A stretch of DNA of 64,000 bases from Buxus sempervirens (taxonomy: Eukaryota > Streptophyta > Magnoliopsida > Buxales > Buxaceae): assembly GCA_947561395.2 (NCBI GenBank), contig OX387183.1:5637883-5701882 (forward strand). The letters run 5' to 3'. This document shows positions 42,067-52,278 of this stretch, one piece after another; within the stretch, counting starts at the first letter, position 1, and every line of letters starts with the position of its first letter. A program made the translations under genes and the position numbers. The notes under the pieces were generated by a model. It was not told where the DNA came from. It searched no databases and saw only the letters and a list, made by a program, of their open reading frames with translations.

Positions 42067-44757
42067 CTACTGTGCAGGATCATCCCTACGACCTCTCCCT
42101 CGAAGCGCTCTGCCCCTAGAGTAGGCAAGAATACGCTCGGCTGCATGACGAGGATGCCGACCCACCACCTGCTGAAGCTGATACTCCAGGCAATACTCCT
42201 CAATGTCTGGGGGTAGAGCAGGAGCAGAATCTGGGGAGGAAACCTCTGGCTCAGCAGGTACGGGCTCAACTGGACCCTCAGCCATAGCAGGCTCTGCTCC
42301 CGCAGCTCCAGAAGGCCCGGCATCAGAAGAAGGGCCAGGATCAGAAATATCTATACAAAATGGAAAAAAATCAGGAATTGGGATACTAAAATAAAAAAAA
42401 AGAAACTAAGGAAAACATACCAGCAGGCACTACGGGATCTGGATCCACTGGGTCGGCAGCAGGGACCTCCTCTGGCTCAAGAACCATCACTGGAGCATCA
42501 CCAGGATCAGCAGCTGGGACGTCCACAGGATCAGAGGCCCGAGCAGGAAATGGGTCAGGAATGAGGAAATCATGCTCAAACAAGGCATCCTAATCATGGA
42601 CCGGGCCCTGCACAAGTCAAACAAGCATATCAGAATAGCAGAAACAGGAAAATGAAAGAAAGGAAAATATAAGAAGGCCAGATACCTGTCTAGCCTGGAG
42701 CTCAGCAACCAGGGCCTCCAGCTCCCTGATCCGGGCATCCCGTTGGGCCACGACCGCATCGTGCTCAGCGATCATATCATCGATCGCGGCCCGCTGACTC
42801 TCAAACCGGTCCCGGATGGTACTCAGCTCGTGTACCTGCCAACAAGAACAGAAGAAGGGTCAGAAATGCATAAGGGAGAAAAAGATGAAAATATAAAGAG
42901 TACAAGACTTACTGTGTCCTCATGGATCCGGATACGGATCCCGCCGATCTCAGTCACCTCGGCACGAGTGGGTCGATCCATCAAGCATCCAATAGACACC
43001 CTCTGGAACCACTCGTCATAATCTCCGGCTACTGTGAGCCCCTCTGCATCCAGGAAATGATCGAACTGATCTACATCAAAACCTGGGAGGAGTGTGTCGG
43101 GACCCACAGGAGGAGGAGGGACGGGGATGCGAAGTGCGCTGGTGTGCTGGAAGTACAGGCGCTCTCCTAAGTACATCACCCTACCAAGCCTCCCGAGGAA
43201 GCACTGGTAGGGCTGACGTCGTCGATCTCTATCGAAGGCGTCCTGTACCGCCATCTCACGAGCCACTCCAACATCCACGTCATCAAATCGGGACAGAAGG
43301 AGCTGCAAAAAAGGGAAACTGTCAGGTACAGTCAAAATACAGGAAAGGAAATAAAAGAAAAGGAAAAGATAAAAAGCTTACATCAGATCGGCGGGCACGG
43401 TCTAAGTGCACCCGGGCAGTACGAGGCTGGCTCCTATCGGCATCTCGAACCTGGGCCGACCATCGCAAGGCCACAGGGAAGTCCGCAACCTCAGGAACCG
43501 GGGAGGGGCGGAAGAAGGTCATATAGGTGTACATGAACACCTAGCAAAAGAAAAATCGTCAAGAAAATATAAAGCCTAAGGAATTAAACCAGACAGATGA
43601 ATGCAATACCTGTAGAATCTGCCAGAAGAACCGGCTGCTGACTCCATCACCCCTCGGGGATGCCAGGCCTCGAACCGCTCGGCATAGCTCAGCCAAGATG
43701 GTCCCATAGATCAGCCGACCCCATGCTAGCTGGCGGGTCTGATGGAAATCTCTCAAGGCATCCAAAAAGAGCGGACTGACGCCAGTTGTATCCTCCGGGA
43801 AGAAGCAGCTCCCCAACATCAGCAGGAATACATGTCGGAAGATTGGCGCGAAGGCTACATCCTCCACAGAGACGGTCTCGTGCCTCCTCTCAAAATGACG
43901 AGCCAGACTCTCCCGCAGCCAGCTAATGGAGAGCCGGCCACTCCTCCCATCCCAAGCAGTAGGTGGCAGGGCCTGATACCCCAGAAGGAGGCCAATGTCC
44001 TCCGCAGAAGGTCGCTCCAAGATGATGGTCCGCCCCGTCAATGGAATACCGGTGATCATCACAAAATCAGAGGGGCGGATCCCCAGCTCCACGTCCGGCA
44101 GATGAAATGACTACGTCTCTGGGAAATATCTCTCCATCATGGCAAAAATAAGCGGACGGTCGGCTCTGAATGATGGAATACTGAGGAAGTGATCCAGGTG
44201 GCACCTCCCAAACTCCCGCCTGAGTGCCGGAGAAAGTGACTGTGCCAACTCACTGAATCTCCCCCAGCTGCCTCGCAGGTGAGAGGAGTGGTACAGAAGC
44301 GGCACATCCGCCCTGATGCACATGGAGGGGTGGCTATCCAAGCCATGGAGGAGCTCTGTATCCTGAACAGAGGCCCTCAACTCCTCAGAGACCCCTGCCA
44401 GAGCCACAGCAACCCCCTCCTGAGCCGTATCTCTGGCTCTGCCTCGGCCTCTGCCACGGCCTCTCTCGCCCTCAGGGGCCTGATCCTGAACTCTGCCTCT
44501 GCCTCTGCCTCGACCCCGAGCCGGTGCAACCACGGGCTAAAATTCAAGAGAAAGATGTGAAGGTTGTGTGGGAAAGGAGAATAGAAGAAAGAAAGAAAGG
44601 AAAATTTTTGAAAGCCTACCTCAGCAGAGCTCTCTCGAGAATCGCCTAATGGCTCGGACAGGGTGGCACTAGAACTAGTCTCAATCCGAGCTCGAGAAGA
44701 AGAAGGCCGGTCGACCGGGTCAACCTCCTCACGCACACGAGAGCGACTCCTAGCCAT
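42067..44757 (-). pseudogene. Antisense gene 2 of the Tat element: plant mobile domain protein with two TAG codons
   Basis: Seven coding exons with GT-AG introns and consistent phases: 44757-44620, 44536-43610, 43540-43382, 43302-42913, 42835-42686, 42607-42421, 42350-42067; 744 codons. N-terminus basic (MARSRSRVREEVDPVD), then an Arg/Gly-rich stretch, then a plant mobile domain (residues ~165-540): RYFPET-stop-SFHLP, LGIRPSDFVMITGIPLTG, FLLMLGSCFFPEDT, LAWGRLIYGTILAELCRAV. Exon 5 encodes a coiled coil (RIRELEALVAELQARQ), followed by an acidic/proline region and an RGRALRGRGRRD tail. In-frame TAG codons at 188 (44113-44111) and 594 (42592-42590) interrupt it; all splice sites are kept. Either recently disabled or dependent on readthrough. 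Related to Arabidopsis MAIN/MAIL1, which act in gene and transposon silencing. Confidence 0.75.
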
Positions 44758-45805
44758 CTACATACAACAGGGAAGTGTCCTATGAGATCTAGTCCTACAT
44801 TGCTTTGAATCTAAATTCAGTTTAAATTCATCAGGAATTCTACTTTGTCTTGATCTAGAGTCATTGCACATTTGTTAGGAATAATACTTGGTTTTTGGGT
44901 CCAGATTCAGTCCGTATTTAATAAAGACCTTGGTCTCTTCAAAGCTATTGTCAAGAATCCTAACTCAATTTTGTGGTCTGTTGCAGTTCAAGGGTTTCTG
45001 GAGACGGATACAATAGATCATAATAAGCGGTTCTCCAGACACAAGCTAGTCTCAAGAGTCATCAAAGATTAACAAGGAAGGAAAAATCAATTGCAAAAAA
45101 AAAAAAAAAGGGTACCACATGATCAAGAATGGGCCATCAGGGCCGAAAAGAGCTAATGGCAGTACAATGTCAGCAAGTCAGAAAAAACATCAAGGTAATC
45201 ATGCAAAGAGAAGTCAAGAACAGGTCAGGGACAGACAGAGCATCACACTATTCAGAATAAAAAAAAAAATCCAAGCATACACTAGCAGTCGAATTATAGC
45301 AAATGGGACCAAGATCAGAGCATGCAACCAGGAAATCCAGCATACAATCAAGAAAATTGGCATACAATCAGCAGGGTGCCATCAGAGGAAACCATGGTGA
45401 TCAGATATTGCAGCAGAAATCAACAAATAGCATGAAGTCCGAAAATTCCAGAATCAACAGAGCAATCAGACCAAGGATCCAATTGCAAATGAACATTCCA
45501 AGCATGATCACTGAGCAATCAAGAGCAATTGACAACAATTCACAAAACGAAAAAGTGGTAATTCGGCTTAGGCTAAATAAGAACAGGTCGATTGAAGAAT
45601 GCCAAGCTGTAATCAATGTTTGATTAGCAAAAAAGGAACCTGATTGGAGGTAAGGGAATCGGATTGGTCGCCGGAGGTACAGGATGATGATTCAAATCCG
45701 AAAATCGCCGAGCTCGTCGGAAATCAGATGCCGAGCTAGGGCTCGGCCACTGTTGTGAAGGAAGAATCTCCGAAATCAGCACGTCGCCGGAGCTCAGAGA
45801 CTCAC
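44758..45805 (-). other. Putative 5'-UTR intron of antisense gene 2
   Basis: On the minus strand a donor CTCCG|GTGAGTC at 45806/45805 and an acceptor TGTATGTAG directly before the ATG at 44757 would define a 1,048-nt leader intron. The upstream leader (45806-~45910) is a pyrimidine-rich, CTCCGGCGA-rich sequence typical of plant 5' UTRs. Confidence 0.5.
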
Positions 45806-45941
45806 CGGAGGTCGCCGGAACTGGTGAATTTCGTCGGAGAAGGAAGGAGGATCGTCGGGCGTCGAAGCAAAGAAGAGAGTAGCCGGTCTTTGTAATCGGG
45901 GAAGAAAGAAGAGAAGGGGAAAAGTCGCGGTCGCGCGCGAC

Positions 45942-45949
45942 TTATAAAA
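45942..45949 (-). promoter_or_regulatory. Possible TATA box of antisense gene 2
   Basis: GTTTTATAAGTCG on the minus strand, ~140 nt upstream of the leader donor and next to palindrome array D. The plus-strand reading TTATAAAAC is equally TATA-like, so strand is uncertain. Confidence 0.35.
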
Positions 45950-45955
45950 CATGGG

Positions 45956-46019
45956 GGATCCGGATACTCAGACCGGATAACCGCAGGCCCTTGATTATCC
46001 GGATACACATACCGGATAC
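45956..46019. promoter_or_regulatory. Palindrome array D, upstream of antisense gene 2
   Basis: Two modules (45956-45981 with the loop ACTCAGA, and 45993-46019), 38 bp apart; shorter than the four-module arrays but in the same promoter-upstream position. Confidence 0.65.
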
Positions 46020-46195
46020 CAAAAAAAAGAAAGAAAAAAAAACAGAAAAAATAGAAAAAAAACAAAAAAAAATAGAGGAAAAAACAGGGAAAAATAGAGA
46101 AAAAGAAAAAAAAAAGAAGGAAAAGAAAAAATAAAAAAAAAAGAGAAAAGAAAAAAAAAGAGAAGAAGAAGAAAAGGAAAAAAGAAAAAAAGCAA
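46020..46195. repeat. Purine tract (A-rich with G)
   Basis: ~175 bp almost purely A and G on the plus strand, directly behind array D. Simple-sequence expansion. Confidence 0.8.
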
Positions 46196-46588
46196 ACTTG
46201 TGCTATAATTCTTACTATTTTCTCAAAATCCTATTTTTGCCTTGAAATCCACCTCACAGCCACGAGAGCTCTGTGGAATTTGGGACAACTTTGGGAAATG
46301 TGCCTGGTCAAAAGGATGATATCCACTCAATTTACAACTTGGTTTGATAAAAAATCAGTTTTTCAAAAAAACCTATTTTTGGGCTTAAAATCCACTTCAC
46401 AGCCACAAAGGGCTCAGTGGAATTTAAGAACTCTTGGAGAGATGCCCCCCTTAAAGTGAGGGCTTTTTGGCAAATCTCCACTCAAAAATGGTTTTCTACA
46501 GAAATTGAATTAAACCGAGCAAATCATGCTCAAGGGAATGCAATTTGGGCTTGTCTACTCTTTGCAGCTCACTGCTTCACAGCTCCCG

Positions 46589-46602
46589 CAAAGAGGGGCA
46601 GT
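46589..46602 (+). other. Polypurine tract of the Tat element
   Basis: CAAAGAGGGGCAGT directly before the 3' LTR, the expected plus-strand primer position. Confidence 0.7.
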
Positions 46603-48874
46603 TGTAGACACCCCAAATTGCACGAACAATCATCAAAAATCATTATCTCCTGGAAAGCCAGCACAGAATTTGAAGAAAATAAACTTTTACCTGTATCCGG
46701 ATACTCAATCCGGATACAAGTACTCCTTCCCGTATCCGGATACTCATACCGGGTACATGTGAGCCTTAGCGTATCCGGTACCATGTACCGGATACCTTAA
46801 GGCCCTTTGTTATTCGGTCTGATATACCGGATACCTTAAGTTTGCTCAAAATTAGGGTTTTCCGAGAGCTTTTCACTTTTACCATCATGTCCCTCATTAA
46901 ATGAGGGAAAATCTCGGAAATAACCTTAGGGTTTAGGTTGGAGGGGTTCTAGACATTAATTTGTGTCTACCAATGACCTTAGCCTTTGCCTATAAATAGG
47001 AGCCTCCTCCTTGAGCAAATGGGCACACAACTCTTGTTTTGAATTCTCGCAAAGAAGAACTCCAAGAGAAGAAGGAAACCGCTGTGGAATCGCCTCCAGC
47101 ACTCAGGTAAGCCTCAACTTTTCTTTTTAATTTCTGTCTTTACATTCCTAGATCTAGATCTCTTCTTCTACCTTTCTGTAGTGTAAAGCCTTGTTTGTAT
47201 GTGTGGAAATCCTTCCCCGGCTCAAAGTATCTCAAGACTCCCCTAGCCGTAAAACGTGAAGGCGGATCTAGGAGAAACGAGACTGGGGATTGACCCTAGT
47301 GCTAGAACCCATGTAGCATAAGGCTTTTTGATTGATTGTAAACCGTTCCATATTCAAAGTACCCTTGATTATCTTAAAGAGAACAGAGGGAAACGATAAT
47401 GGAACGGAACCCTAGGCTATGCTAGAACCTATTTTGTTGAATCTATATGCATGTGTATGGATCTTGCTTGGTTTTTTCACTTTTGCACACATATCACTAT
47501 TTTGGCGGGGTAGGCTCATATTTGGGGTTTATTGCATTTATTGTGATAAAACTCAAATAAATGACCTCAATCAATTCTGAAATGCCTTTCGGATGATTTT
47601 AAAGCATTTGTGTTCATATTGCACGAATTTCATTTTTATCAATTTTCGGACTTGGTTACTTAAAAGTGGCTTAGCTTGACAGCACCTGTACCCTTACTTC
47701 GGACGTCCGTAACTTCATCATCCGGATGAATTTTGGGGCGATTCCAGAACCATGGGAAAGGTGAGGCTGTCTAGTTTATGTCCACCAAATTTCATGATTT
47801 TCTATCTAGCCGATTTTTGACACCTCTCTGTCGAAGTTAAGTGGACAGTTCAGGTCCAAGTACAGAACTTGTCACTTCGACGGACCGCCATGTGTTTGTT
47901 TTAAGTCCGATTCGAGTGATTTTTGTTTCTGAGTACTCCTTTATGAGTCTATTTTTAAATCCAGTTGGTTTCATAATTTTTTGATTCCATTTGAATTATT
48001 GGTAGCCGATTTACTCAGAACTGCTCATTTGCACTTTTCTGGGTAAATCTGTGATCTTCGGGGCCTGTTCGGGAGACCACCCAAGGCACACCCGAAGGGA
48101 TTTTTGTATGAGGCTAGTTTCTGTTGAAAGATGGCCATACAGACTTCAATCACACCAAATTTCACGGATTTCTATGTAGTGGATTTTTCTAGACAATTTT
48201 CCAAAGTTGCCCACTTACCACTTTTAAAAATCCCCAACAGCAACTTCAAAGGAGCATAACTCCTAGATTTTTCATCGGAATGAAGTGAAATTTTGCATGA
48301 GACTCTTGTTTACCCTAATCTTTCAAATGGATTTGGTTTGGGTCAATTTAGAATCGGATTTGAATGATTTCAAGGCAAATGGTATACTTTTTACCAAATT
48401 TTCCGAATTTGATTTAACTTGGTTTTGAGCAATTTGTGCTTTGATTTCCATCTTTTGAGATATTCCAGAAATGATATTGACATAAGAGAAGATCTAAAAT
48501 CCAGTTGGATCTTCATGTGAAAATATCATACATTGTTCCTTTTTCAAGGTTTCTCATGATTTTTAGCAAACTTTCTTACTTTGTTTTTTTGCATGAACAT
48601 ACACTTGGCAACCACTTCGTGTGGATGAATGGGGGTGCCTAACACCTTCCCCCGTTCATAATCTAATCCCCTTACCCATCTCTGGATTTTATTTTTAAGT
48701 AGGATTATTTTTATCCTAGAATGTTTCTTTTGGCTATTTTTGCCTACTTTTGAATCTTTGGTGTCCATTCTCACCCCAAAATCATGAATGGTGGCGACTC
48801 TCCCAATTTTTGCGTTGAGCCCGTGTGTTGACGGAGGGACGATCACTCCGGTGATTTTTTCCCCATGTCTCACA
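46603..48874 (+). repeat. Tat element, 3' LTR
   Basis: 2,272 bp, nearly identical to the 5' LTR; carries the array (46693-46834), TATA box (46991-46998) and U5 motif. Followed by the target duplication GGTTT. Confidence 0.95.
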
Positions 48875-48879
48875 GGTTT

Positions 48880-49641
48880 TGGCACTTAGATGTTTCGACA
48901 AAGGAATGACACTTGGGTTTCATTTTCTGATGGAAATCCAAGGAGAAGATGATGAAGAAGGGGACGGGACTGACGCCGACGACGGCGTCGGTTGGTGTCT
49001 GTAGGACATTGTTTGGTCTGGTAGCCAATGTCGATCGATAGCTGGTCCTCGGGCTCAGAGCTTCAATCTTCATGAAATCTATCTTGTTTTTTTGGTCTTT
49101 TGTCTAGATTTGAGTATTCTAGGTGTTGGTTCTTCAGTATTCTAGGTGTTGGTTCTTCAATCGTTGTGTTCAATGCCAGAGTCTTGGTTCAGATCTCCAA
49201 GATCGGGGGTTTCCTTTTGACTATTCAAGTGATGTTTGTTCCCAGTTTTCAAAGTGCTTCCATTACCTTAAGTTTGTCTCTGCACTTTGTTTGGGTGAGG
49301 ATCAGTACTCCAATCACTCCCCGTTCGTTTGCCTATCCGGTGGCGATAATTTCCTTTTTAAGGGACCTTTCAATCCGCAGGAAAGCGAACCCTATATCAG
49401 GCGTACCTTATGGGTTTCCATTTGGTTTTTTGGCTTTTGCCATTTGCTTGAATTTCTTTATCCGTGCAGACACACATCTTAAGGTTGCTGGGAGTATTTC
49501 TTTAAATCCGGTAAGGGGCATCACTTTTGTTCTTGGTTGGTTTTTGTGTCTAGTGGTGGCTTCGGCCCTTCTTAATGTATTGATCTGTGTTTTGAATGAA
49601 ATGAAATAGCTTCGGCTTTTACCAACAAAAAAAAAAAAAAT
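48880..49641 (+). mobile_element. 3' tail of a LINE-like retroelement ending in poly(A)
   Basis: Ends GAATGAAATGAAATAGCTTC...TTTTACCAAC followed by A15 (49627-49641), much like the LINE tail at 57272-57287 (GATTACCAA then poly-A). Contains a 22-bp tandem duplication (49118-49161, TATTCTAGGTGTTGGTTCTTC). Frames of 119-169 codons show no domain. Alternatives are a SINE or a processed pseudogene; the left end is not defined and may lie beyond the Tat insertion. Confidence 0.45.
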
Positions 49642-50566
49642 GGTAGAACAAAGGGTGACTGAATCTGAAATATTTTGAAGAGTATCACTTAAAACCGATT
49701 TCCTTGAGTTATTATGTATTACCCTTATAAAGTACGAATAGCAGCAAACATTGTTGTTTGGTTTTTGTCGTTTAGCACCTGGTTTTACAAGGGTAATATA
49801 TAACTGAATGTGAATTAATTACGACTAATAACAAAGTTCTTTCGGTATTGTTTTGGTTTTTGTCGTTTAGCACCTGCTTATATAAGGGTAATAGATTTAA
49901 TATATAACTAAATATGAATTATAATTTTAAAAAGAATGATTAAAAGTAAAGTTCTTTCGGCAAACAAGAAGCAAGCTTGTTATTTTGGTTTTTGTCATTT
50001 AGTTCCAACTAATTTGAATCTAAATTATACTGTTATAACTGAACATAAATTAATTTTAAAAAGATCCGCTAAAAGCAAAGTTTTCCTTATAAAAAAAAAA
50101 AGGAAACGTATTAAAAATTTTGTTTGAATTAAAGTGGTATGACTGAATCTGAATTATGTTAAAAAATACCACTAATAACCTCTTTCTAAAAAGTAGAAAA
50201 CATTGTTTTTGTAATAAATATTTTGATAGTGTTTTGTAATAAATATGCTGAACGATAGCATCGAGACTAATTTTAAATTATTTTAAAAAAGTCTGCAAGG
50301 CATTTAATGCCTTCTTCTTCACACGAACTAATGCAAAGTATGCAAGCATGGTTCCAACAAAAAAAAAAAGTATGCAAGCATGGTCTTAAAAGAAAACAAG
50401 TATCTAGGCAAGTATCCATCTGGTTACCAAAAAAAAGAAGCAAAGTATCTATCTATTTCTACCAAAAAAAAAAAAAAAAATTGCAAAGTATCTATCTATC
50501 TATTTTCTTTAAAAAAAAAATGCAAAGTATCTATTTTGTTACCAAAAGAATGCAAAGTATCTATTT
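49642..50566. repeat. AT-rich degenerate repeats
   Basis: Three imperfect ~120-bp units with TTTGGTTTTTGTCGTTTAGC and a GTAATATATAACTGAATGTG-like part (49740-50010), then a poly-A-interrupted repeat of TGCAAAGTATCTATYT (50430-50566). No gene. Confidence 0.6.
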
Positions 50567-51000
50567 TAGAGCTAGCAACGGGTTGGGTTGGGTCGGGTTC
50601 GAGTTAGGATTTGATTATGACGGGTTGGAAAAACCCCAACCCAAACCCAACTCACCAATAAATAGGTTCAACCCGCCAACCTATTTATTATTATTTTTTA
50701 TTTTTCAAAAAATATGATTTGAATAGGGTTGGGGGGTTAATTGGGTTGGGTTATACCGGGTTTGAGTCGGGTTGTGGGTTAATCGGGTCAGAACGGGACA
50801 CTATTGCCTCTTTTTTCTTAATCGGGTTACCCGTCAGGTCACCGGGTTGACTCGATTACTGACGGGTTGGGAAAACCCCAACCCGCACCTAACCCAATTA
50901 ATAAACGAGTCAACCCAAACCCGTTTAAATCGGATCGGTTCGGGTTGTCCTGTTGGATCGGGTCCCATTTCGCCCGCTCCAAATTCTATTTGCTTACCAA
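50567..51000. repeat. GGGTTGGGTCGGGTT-rich dispersed repeat (MITE-like)
   Basis: Begins AGAGCTAGCAACGGGTTGGG, contains two inverted GGGTTGG...CCAACCC arms, and is flanked on both sides by AATGCAAAGTATCTATTTT (50548-50566 and 51005-51022). It resembles non-autonomous elements of the GGCAACGGGT class common in plants; exact termini are not clear. Confidence 0.5.
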
Positions 51001-52278
51001 GAAAATGCAAAGTATCTATTTTCCAGGCACCTCTTTTTTGAATGCGCATACTCAGTCAAAGGACTCGTGTTCGGAAACAGCTCCAAAACCTAAAGAACTA
51101 CCTCATTCAAGGCTCGGGATGGGTAATTGCGAATGGCAAGAACATTCATCTTTTCCATGAAAACCGGTTGATAAATGGAGAGCGCCTCACTCTTCAAAGG
51201 GATTCTGTGGTTTCCTTTAGCAGTAACCAGGTTAGTCATCTGATCCATCAATCTACCAGGCAATGGAATGTTGATCTAATTTGCAACCTATGGCCATCCC
51301 ATATTGCTTCAACTATTATTTCGACCCCGATTTCTCCTCCACACCAACAAGATATGCCTATCTGGAGATTGACGGCTAATGGAAAGTTTTCGGTTGCATC
51401 AGCCTATCGTCTATTGCTGGGTCTTTTAATAGATCATGAAGATACATTTTGGTTATTGGTGTGGCATCTCAAATGCCCGGCACGAATCAGATTGTTTCTC
51501 TGGAAAAGTTTGCAAGGTGCTATCCCTATCTCTCAATTATTATCTGCTAGATTAAGAAATTTTCAGGCTTCGTGTGCTTTTTGCCATAACAGCTTGGGGA
51601 CAGTGGAGCACTTCTGGCTTCAATGTCCTTTTTCCCTAGCTGCATGGTTGGTTGCAAGTGGTGGAGCCACGCAAGAGTTTGGGCCGACTCACTCCTAACA
51701 GTGGTTCCGCCATCTAGCAAATATGCTCCGGAAGGGTACTGGATTGAATGTTACTGAGTTTTTATCTAATGTAGCTATATTTGGATGGGTGCTTTGGCTT
51801 CATAGAAATCGGGTATTGTTTGATAATGCGTCTCCAAATGTTTTTCAGGTCGCTAATCATTTTCTTAGACTTAGCCATGAAGTCCAGATGATAAACAAGA
51901 AGAATCCTTCTTTGCCTTCAGTTCCAGCACTCATCCCAGTATCATGGAATCATCCAAGGGAACCATTCATTAAAATCAATTTCGATGGTGCTTTCAGACA
52001 CAATTCAGGTGAAGCGGGAGTTGGAATCATTGCCAGAGATTGCCATGGTAACTTTATCGCTGCTATAGCCTCTCAATGTATTGTCCAGTCCTCTCTTATG
52101 GCTGATGCTATTGCTGCTCTTGAAGCTGTGAAACTCGCTACTGTCCTGCATACTTCTCATCTTATCCTTGAGCAGTGGCGGAACTAGGACTCCAAATCAG
52201 GGGGGCAAAATAATATATCAAATGACTTAATTGAAAAAAAAAAAAAATCTTACATTAAAAATACTACATTACAAAGTA

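Larger units (their letters stand above)
26280..48874 (+). mobile_element. Full-length 22.6-kb Ty3/gypsy retrotransposon, Tat lineage
   Basis: Two 2,272-bp LTRs (26280-28551, 46603-48874; TGTAGACACCCC...TGTCTCACA), perfect target duplication GGTTT (26275-26279, 48875-48879), primer-binding site TGGCGACTCTGCTGGGGA at 28554, polypurine tract AAAGAGGGGCAGT before the 3' LTR. Internal order: long leader with tandem repeats, gag-protease, RT-RNase H-second RNase H-integrase, then two antisense genes. The second (archaeal-type) RNase H before integrase and the extra genes mark the Tat lineage (Ogre, Grande and relatives). I see only three LTR differences, so the insertion is very recent. The main sense-strand lesion is a 1-nt register change at an A9 tract. 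Confidence 0.95.

Noticed and set aside
42743-44560. Plus-strand frames of 60-145 codons opposite antisense gene 2
   Set aside because: They are shadows of the GC-rich coding exons on the minus strand; no domain or conserved motif.
49100-49609. 169-codon hydrophobic frame next to the Tat 3' LTR
   Set aside because: It lies in the presumed 3' tail of a poly(A)-ending retroelement, shows no domain, and an alternative frame overlaps it over most of its length.
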